This document shows positions 58,629 to 64,000 of a stretch of 64,000 bases of DNA, piece after piece. The first letter of the stretch is position 1, and each line of letters starts with the position of its first letter. Location of the stretch: positions 54,314 to 118,313 of the forward strand of contig JAGTJM010000087.1 in the NCBI GenBank assembly GCA_020747015.1, in the 5' to 3' direction. The translations under genes and the position numbers were made by a program. This stretch comes from Pyrenochaeta sp. MPI-SDFR-AT-0127 (Eukaryota; Ascomycota; Dothideomycetes; Pleosporales; Cucurbitariaceae). The notes beneath the pieces are model-generated. The model saw nothing but the letters and a program-made list of their open reading frames with translations, did not search any database and had not been told where the DNA came from.

Positions 58629-59900
58629 ATGTCCGGGCGACTTCCCATCTCCATTCTCTCCGCCCTTGCATTGGGCAAGGTTGCGAGTGCTCTGGTACCC
58701 GCCGACCCGACCATTACAGCTCCTGCCATATTACCCAAGAGACAAAATGATGACCGTTTTATTGGCTGGGTGGAATTCAGCGGAAGCTGGTACTCAGAGA
58801 CGTGCAACGTCGGCCTCACATGGTTCCAAGATGGAAAATACGCCCAATGCTGCCCGGCTACCCTCGCGTCTTGCTATGCTCCCACTGCCTGTGTGAGCGG
58901 ATCGTTGATATACCCATACCCTGCTCTATCTACCACCAGAACGATTCCCTGGTAGGCTTCACCATGCCTTGGAGTCTCGCGTTATGCTGATGCGCGTTTA
59001 GCACTGAGAACTATGACAACACCGCCTACTCGATGTGTAATACCGCCTTCATTTTCGAAAACATGAGCGACTCAAATCCAAAGACCGATATCGTCTGCGG
59101 TGAATCTGCTGTGAACTGGTCGTACTACCGCAAAGTCCCCACATCAGCGACCGCAGCCGTTGTCTCGTCTGCGCCTCGTGAGTACCCTTGCTCCTTTCCA
59201 AACACTGTCTTGTTGACGTTCCCAAGCGGTCTCCATTCCACAGGTTGTGTCAACGGCTCCCACTGCCCCTGAGCAGACTACTACGCCTCCACCAGCAGAA
59301 AAGTCAGAATCCAAGGCATGGATTGCAGGTGCCGTCGTAGGTCCTGTTGTCGGTCTTGCTCTCATCGGCGCTGCCGTCTTCTTCTTGCTCCGCCGCAGAA
59401 AGAACAAGACCGCTGTCGCTCCTCAGGCTGGTGGAGCTGCTATGGTCCACACCGATCCATCTCAGCCGCCCGCTGGTGTTGGAGGTTACACGGATGCCAA
59501 ACCTCAATTCGTTCCTCAGGCCCAACCCTATGGTCAAACCGATCCTTATGCGAACCAGGGAGCATATGCTGCGCAACAAGGTTACGCTGCGGCGCCAACT
59601 TCACCTGCTCCTCAATACCCAACTCCAGCCCCGTACAATGCTCCCGGCAGCCCGCCACCACAACAAACCTACCAGTCCGACGTCAAGTACGGATATGCGG
59701 GCCCACCCGCGGGTGGAGCTGCAGAGCTCGGCGGTGACTCGAGTGGCATCGCACCAGTTGCTCCCGCTTCACACGCGGCCCCGGCCCCTCAGGCAGCTGA
59801 GATGGCTGGAGACTCGACACAGCGCGAAGGCCACGGTCTCTTTGGAGGCGCTGAGCTGGCAACAACCACGTCAAATACCCAACCTCCTGCGCAAAGGTAG
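58629..59900 (+). CDS. Single-pass membrane protein, Cys-rich ectodomain
   Basis: Three exons, 58629-58951, 59002-59177 and 59227-59900 (390 aa); introns of 50 and 49 nt. The second acceptor is AAG at 59226, chosen because it alone keeps frame; a nearby CACAG at 59246 would shift it. A signal peptide (ISILSALALGKVASA) and a likely Kex2-type KR site are followed by a ~130-residue ectodomain with at least eight Cys, including a CC pair. A short Thr/Pro stalk and one transmembrane helix (WIAGAVVGPVVGLALIGAAVFFLL) come next, followed by RRRKNK. The ~150-residue cytoplasmic tail is Pro/Gln/Tyr/Ala-rich. The layout recalls fungal wall-stress sensors (Wsc/Mid2 type), but the ectodomain is not a WSC domain that I can recognise. 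A surface sensor role is inference. Confidence 0.8.
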
Positions 59901-62333
59901 ATGGCAAAGAGCTGATGGCATACAAACATCAAAAAGATGCATGGTTGTTATAGCACGACTACATTAAAGCGATAATTTGGTAAACACATCAAGAGCTCAA
60001 AAGGTCTTATCATTTGTATCTATGGAAAGGTGTGGAAATCACTTTTCCTCCCTTCTTTCTCCTCCTTCATCCAAACCTGATATCCACCCCAACCTTTTGA
60101 TTTTGTATATTTTACAAAGTTTAGATTCTGCAAATACGACATCATATGTTTTCAATTACTCTGCTTCAAACCGGATAATGACTCTTTGATACTATTTATG
60201 TGCCAATTCGTTGGCGCTTTCATATTGCTCTGACACCTTCTTTCCTTCCTTGATTTCAGTGCTAGTTTTGATGATATCAGACAATATCTAGGCTACACTA
60301 CATAGTAGAACAGAAATATCGACTTGTGTCGTATAAACAAGATCTTGTCACAGCTTCTCACACGCTATATGTAAATCTATAGTGGAAGGGTCTGTCCTAC
60401 ATATTGGTTTCCATGAGTATGTGGGCAAATCAGAGATGTCTATTTACACACCTGCGTCCGATCACAACGAATCTCAGACAAAGCTGAACGCATGGCAAAG
60501 GTGCCAAGGTGGGAAGTCCCAAGGTAGGTGCCACATTTTCTCCTGCGTGATTGTTGGTCTCCGACATGTCTTCGTTGCTGCATTGCGACAGAGTCATGTT
60601 CTAGCATTGTGATGGAGTCATGTTTCCAACGTCGCGACAAATTCATGTTCCAGCATATTCGACAGAGTCATGGTCCACGTTAGCAACCAAAGGATAATTG
60701 CCCACTGATAGTCCTAAAGAGGCATCACTTTTCGTTGTATCTTTGTAGAATTCCTCTGGGCAGCGTTTACTCCGTAAAACAATTACCACACACGGAATAA
60801 TCGCAATAACAAGCTCAGCTGGCTACCAGGGATCTATACCTGAAGCCTAGCGCGTCATCAAATGAGCCTTGGTAGATTGGTCTTGGCAGAAAATCGTTCG
60901 TTTTCGCTGGCCTCCCTATCATGTACAATGGATCAATCAGTTTGAGAATCTCTTTTTGGTATTTTTATACAAGGGGTCCTATTGTAACTTGTAAGCTAGT
61001 GACAGAGCCCCTGGCTCCAGTTGGCGAGCCGTCCCGTGAGCTTGGAGGCAGTTGACACGCAGTCACACCGGTGTCGGCGGTGCAAACGACGGTGATTTGC
61101 CAATCCAGGATAATTAGATTTGGCCCCAATATCAAAAGTAGCATGCAAAAACAAAGGTTATGGTTCTTGCCAATTGATGGACAGCTGGGGTCCCTGCTAG
61201 CGGCGGCAAAACATGGCTCACCCTGCACATCTCATCGAACGTGTCTTATGCAACATCCGATGGCACCACTTCAACGTCCATAGACGCAGTCCCTTTGTTA
61301 CATTGCAACCACTCATTTCAGTTTTGTGTGCTTCCCGGCGTTTCAGACGGCGAATGATTTCACTTCCTCATTCTTTCTCGTTCGTGAAAGGCCACCCCAG
61401 ATCGATCACTGCCCACACCATTTAGCAGCCGCTATGGTGATCAGATTAAGCTATAGTCTCGACAAAGAGTTTTCAGATTCGCAAACAATCTGTAGTCTGA
61501 ATTTTCGCAAAATGAAACTTGACATTTCGAATTTCTTGCATAAACCAGGGTGGCGAGTAGAATGCCAATTCGACCGCAGACACACCAACACACTTTCAGA
61601 CTCACATACGCACATAGTCTACGAGGAGACAGCAGTGTCTTTCCGTACTGGAAATTGTCGGCGCTTCTCCGCGTGGCCCTTCTACTTTGGCATAAACTTT
61701 GATTTGCCAAGAGAAGTCCCAGTCAACGTTCCCTTGCCATCATCATAACAGATCCAAGAAGCTAGAGGCTTTCAGATCGAGCGGCTGAATAGATCCGGAA
61801 CAATTCTACGGCTATCAAAGGAGTAACACCGATAAAATCATGAAAGAGGAAAGAAAGACTCCGAAGATGTGTCTGTCAAAGGTCGATCTCAAAGATCAGT
61901 GATCGTTCGGCCCTTTCCAAATCCTTTTTCAAGCGTGCTGTTTCCATATCTGTCTGCAACATCGGCGACCCATACGGAGTGTGCCTAGGCCTAGCCCAAC
62001 ACTCTTTACCAAGCCTAAAGATCCTCCGCGTTCCTGGGCATATGGGGTCATTAGATTACCACGCACGCGACTCCCATGCAACATTGTCTCAAGTTGACTG
62101 CCGTAACGCGAACTGTCAGTGAACAGAATCCAGAATGAGATCCAGCAGCATAATAGAGGCTAGAACGACGATCAGCTACATATACCCCTACCGATGTTCC
62201 ACATCTTAGATCCCACTCACCCGAAAGTGAACATGGCGTCCATTTCGCTTGATATATATTCTTGTCTTTCTTCATCGTCCATTTAGGTTCTGTCTTACGA
62301 GTCACGTCTGGTCTAGACGTAGAAGGGGAACAG
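59901..62333. other. 2.4-kb intergenic region with minisatellite
   Basis: No gene is supported. A degenerate minisatellite lies at 60581-60680. The right end holds the promoter of the second rhodopsin-like gene. Confidence 0.5.
60581..60680. repeat. Degenerate 24-26 bp minisatellite
   Basis: Four imperfect tandem copies built around GCGACAGAGTCATGTTC(C/T)AG. The copies differ at 4-8 positions, so it is old rather than recently expanded. No function is suggested. Confidence 0.7.
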
Positions 62334-63646
62334 ATGGACGCTCGATTAGATCCCAGCACAATCCCCGCTTTTCCTTCTCAGGCAACACAAGATAACGCTC
62401 GCTCTTTCTCTCGTACGGCACTCGCACTTCATGGTGTTGCTCTCGTAGTCTTTGTAGGGCGTATGTGGTCCCGGTGCTTCCCTGTCTTCCGATTGCACAA
62501 AGACGATTACGTCTGCATCGTAGCATACGTAGGTAACCCTAAGATCTGAGCGAACTTATCACCATTTCGCGCTGCTAATAGTATCATTACTAGATACTGG
62601 TTGCTGTCAACTCAAGCATGTTACTTGCCTCAATACCATACAGCTTCGGTTACGTACCAAACGATTTCTCTCTCGCCGACGCCCAAATAGCGCTTCGTTA
62701 TGCTGTCACCGCAAAACCAATCTGGGCATGGTCGATGGCCGCCATTAAAATATCATTTGCCCTCATGTTGGTGCGCATTGAGCAGTCAATAAACATCCGA
62801 CGTTTCCTTTGGGCAATGATCGCTGTCCAGCTTGCACTGGGCGCATACAATACTTTTGCCCTACTCCTCCGCTGTGTCCCACTTAGCAAGGCATGGGACC
62901 TCATGGGTACTGTGCAAGGCACATGCTGGAGTAGGAGAGCACAAGCTACCAGTACCATCGTCTCATCCGTCATCAACATTCTCACAGACTTTGCCCTCGC
63001 CCTGTTACCCATCTCGTTCTTGCGCAAAATACAACGACCACTCCGCGAGCGTATAATAGTCGGTATGCTGATGGGCTTAGGCGTCTTCGCCGGCGTCGCA
63101 TCTTGCATGAAGATTGTTGCGGCGACGCAGTTGGGTCGCACCGTCGATCCCATCAATGAGAGAATCAACATCGCCATGTGGTCGGTTGTGGAGGAGTTAG
63201 TGGGAATCATCGTCATATGTATACCTTGTCTACGTTCACCCTTCCAGCGCGCCCTCGAGTATTGTGGCCTACTGAGTGTCAGCATTCGAACGCATCCACA
63301 GGCACGTGGATATGACCGAACATACGATCCAAGTGAAGAAATCCAAAGGACAATTCGATCTCGGAGCCAAATTCAAGACCATGGTTGCCTTGCGATAGCC
63401 CCTGACACAGACCACGGAGCAGGATTTGCTCTAGACAATATACACAGCAGAGGAGTTGAGCCTCATACAGTGTATGAGCATCCAAGGGGAGTGGGAGAGA
63501 TATGGTGTACCAAAGAAGTCATGGTCGAAAATGAAACAATCTGTAGTCGAATGCCATCGTATGAGCGACCAAGATGTGAATCGGCCGGAGGGTGGGCCAA
63601 TGAGCCGTTTGATCTTGCTCAGTTACACATTGAAAGGGGTACATGA
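62334..63646 (+). CDS. Rhodopsin-domain (Pth11/SAT4-like) membrane protein
   Basis: Exons 62334-62528 and 62594-63646, split by a 65-nt intron (GTAGGT..CTAG), encode 415 aa. The protein has about seven hydrophobic helices with the family landmarks KDDYVCIVAY, then W.KISFALMLVRI in helix 3, CVPLSKAWDL, CWSRRAQATSTIVSSVINILTDFALALLPI, and the helix-7 segment IAMWSVVEELVGIIVICIPCLR. A ~120-residue hydrophilic tail follows. It shares family with the gene at 6354 but is clearly divergent from it. No CFEM domain is present. A surface receptor-like role is inferred from the family. It is the last gene of the window, and is complete. Confidence 0.85.
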
Positions 63647-64000
63647 GGAGGTTGAAAGTGTGCTTCATAGGCAACTATAGGAACCTAGAATTTTGTAATA
63701 ATAATAGACACTGCAAAACAGCATCGAAACGCAATCGACTTGAACAGTCAGCTCTTGAAGCGAATGTTATGATTTATTAATCGGCAACTGTTCCGATATT
63801 GAAGAATGCTATTGTCATCACTAATCCCTTGCAAAATTTTATTCTTGTTCATCTAAAGAATTTCATCTTGTGCCTATGTGGATTGCATGAGTCATCCGTG
63901 ACAATACAGCCATCTACCAGTGTCAACACTCCTTATTTCTGTCCTCGCCGTTATCGAGAGTCTTTCCGATTGTCTTTGAATACCACTTTTGCGTGCTTGA
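63647..64000. other. Right flank, no gene seen
   Basis: AT-rich 3' sequence of the rhodopsin-like gene. I see nothing else in it. Confidence 0.5.

Noticed and set aside
59247..59900. A separate short gene starting near 59247
   Set aside because: Its frame is continuous with the upstream exons once the 59178-59226 intron is removed, giving one membrane protein with the transmembrane helix in place.

Overview
The window looks like nuclear DNA from a filamentous ascomycete. The evidence is the introns: nearly all genes carry introns of about 46-125 nt with GTAAGT/GTATGT-type donors, CTAAC-like branch points and CAG/TAG acceptors. The protein set (NACHT and HET incompatibility-type proteins, Pth11/rhodopsin-like membrane proteins, GMC oxidoreductase, P450, copper-enzyme-like secreted protein, GPI-anchored Kre9-like protein, Exg1-type glucanase) fits a Pezizomycotina genome. 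A dothideomycete (Pleosporales) is my best guess, by inference only. Eighteen protein genes could be modelled. Exon joins were worked out by hand so that each total coding length is divisible by three and the family motifs read through the splice junctions.

Layout. 0-7.6 kb: an AIM9/aminoglycoside-phosphotransferase-like kinase-fold gene (+), a secreted GMC oxidoreductase (-) with a possible uORF, and a divergent rhodopsin-like membrane protein (+). 7.6-10.6 kb: no gene seen. 10.6-13.9 kb: a large NACHT (STAND/NLR-like) protein (+). 15-19 kb: a secreted protein with a predicted mature N-terminal His (LPMO-like, -) and a hotdog-fold thioesterase-like protein (-). 19.6-25 kb: a HET-domain protein (+) and a Mup1-type methionine permease (+). 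25.4-26.9 kb: an unrecognised five-exon gene (-). 27-31.3 kb: no gene seen. 31.3-33.3 kb: a nuclear-looking unrecognised gene (+), followed by a tandem array of hairpins with compensatory changes. 34.3-42.7 kb: an MFS transporter (-), a microsomal P450 (+) and a zinc-finger/TenA fusion (-). 45.5-51.1 kb: Exg1-type glucanase (+), Kre9-like GPI protein (+) and an SDR enzyme (+). 51.8-57.3 kb: a large propeller-like protein ending in a polybasic CaaX box (-) and an F-box-like protein (-). 58.6-63.6 kb: a single-pass membrane protein with a Cys-rich ectodomain (+) and a second rhodopsin-like protein (+).

No coherent pathway links the genes. GMC oxidoreductase, P450, MFS and SDR are tailoring or transport types, but no PKS, NRPS or terpene cyclase core is present, so I do not call a biosynthetic cluster. 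A cell-wall theme recurs: Exg1-like glucanase, Kre9-like protein, the possible LPMO and the sensor-like membrane protein. Two heterokaryon-incompatibility-type genes (NACHT and HET) sit within 10 kb. The strongest unexplained signals are the hairpin array at 33.4-33.6 kb, the zinc finger-TenA fusion and the CaaX-tailed propeller protein.
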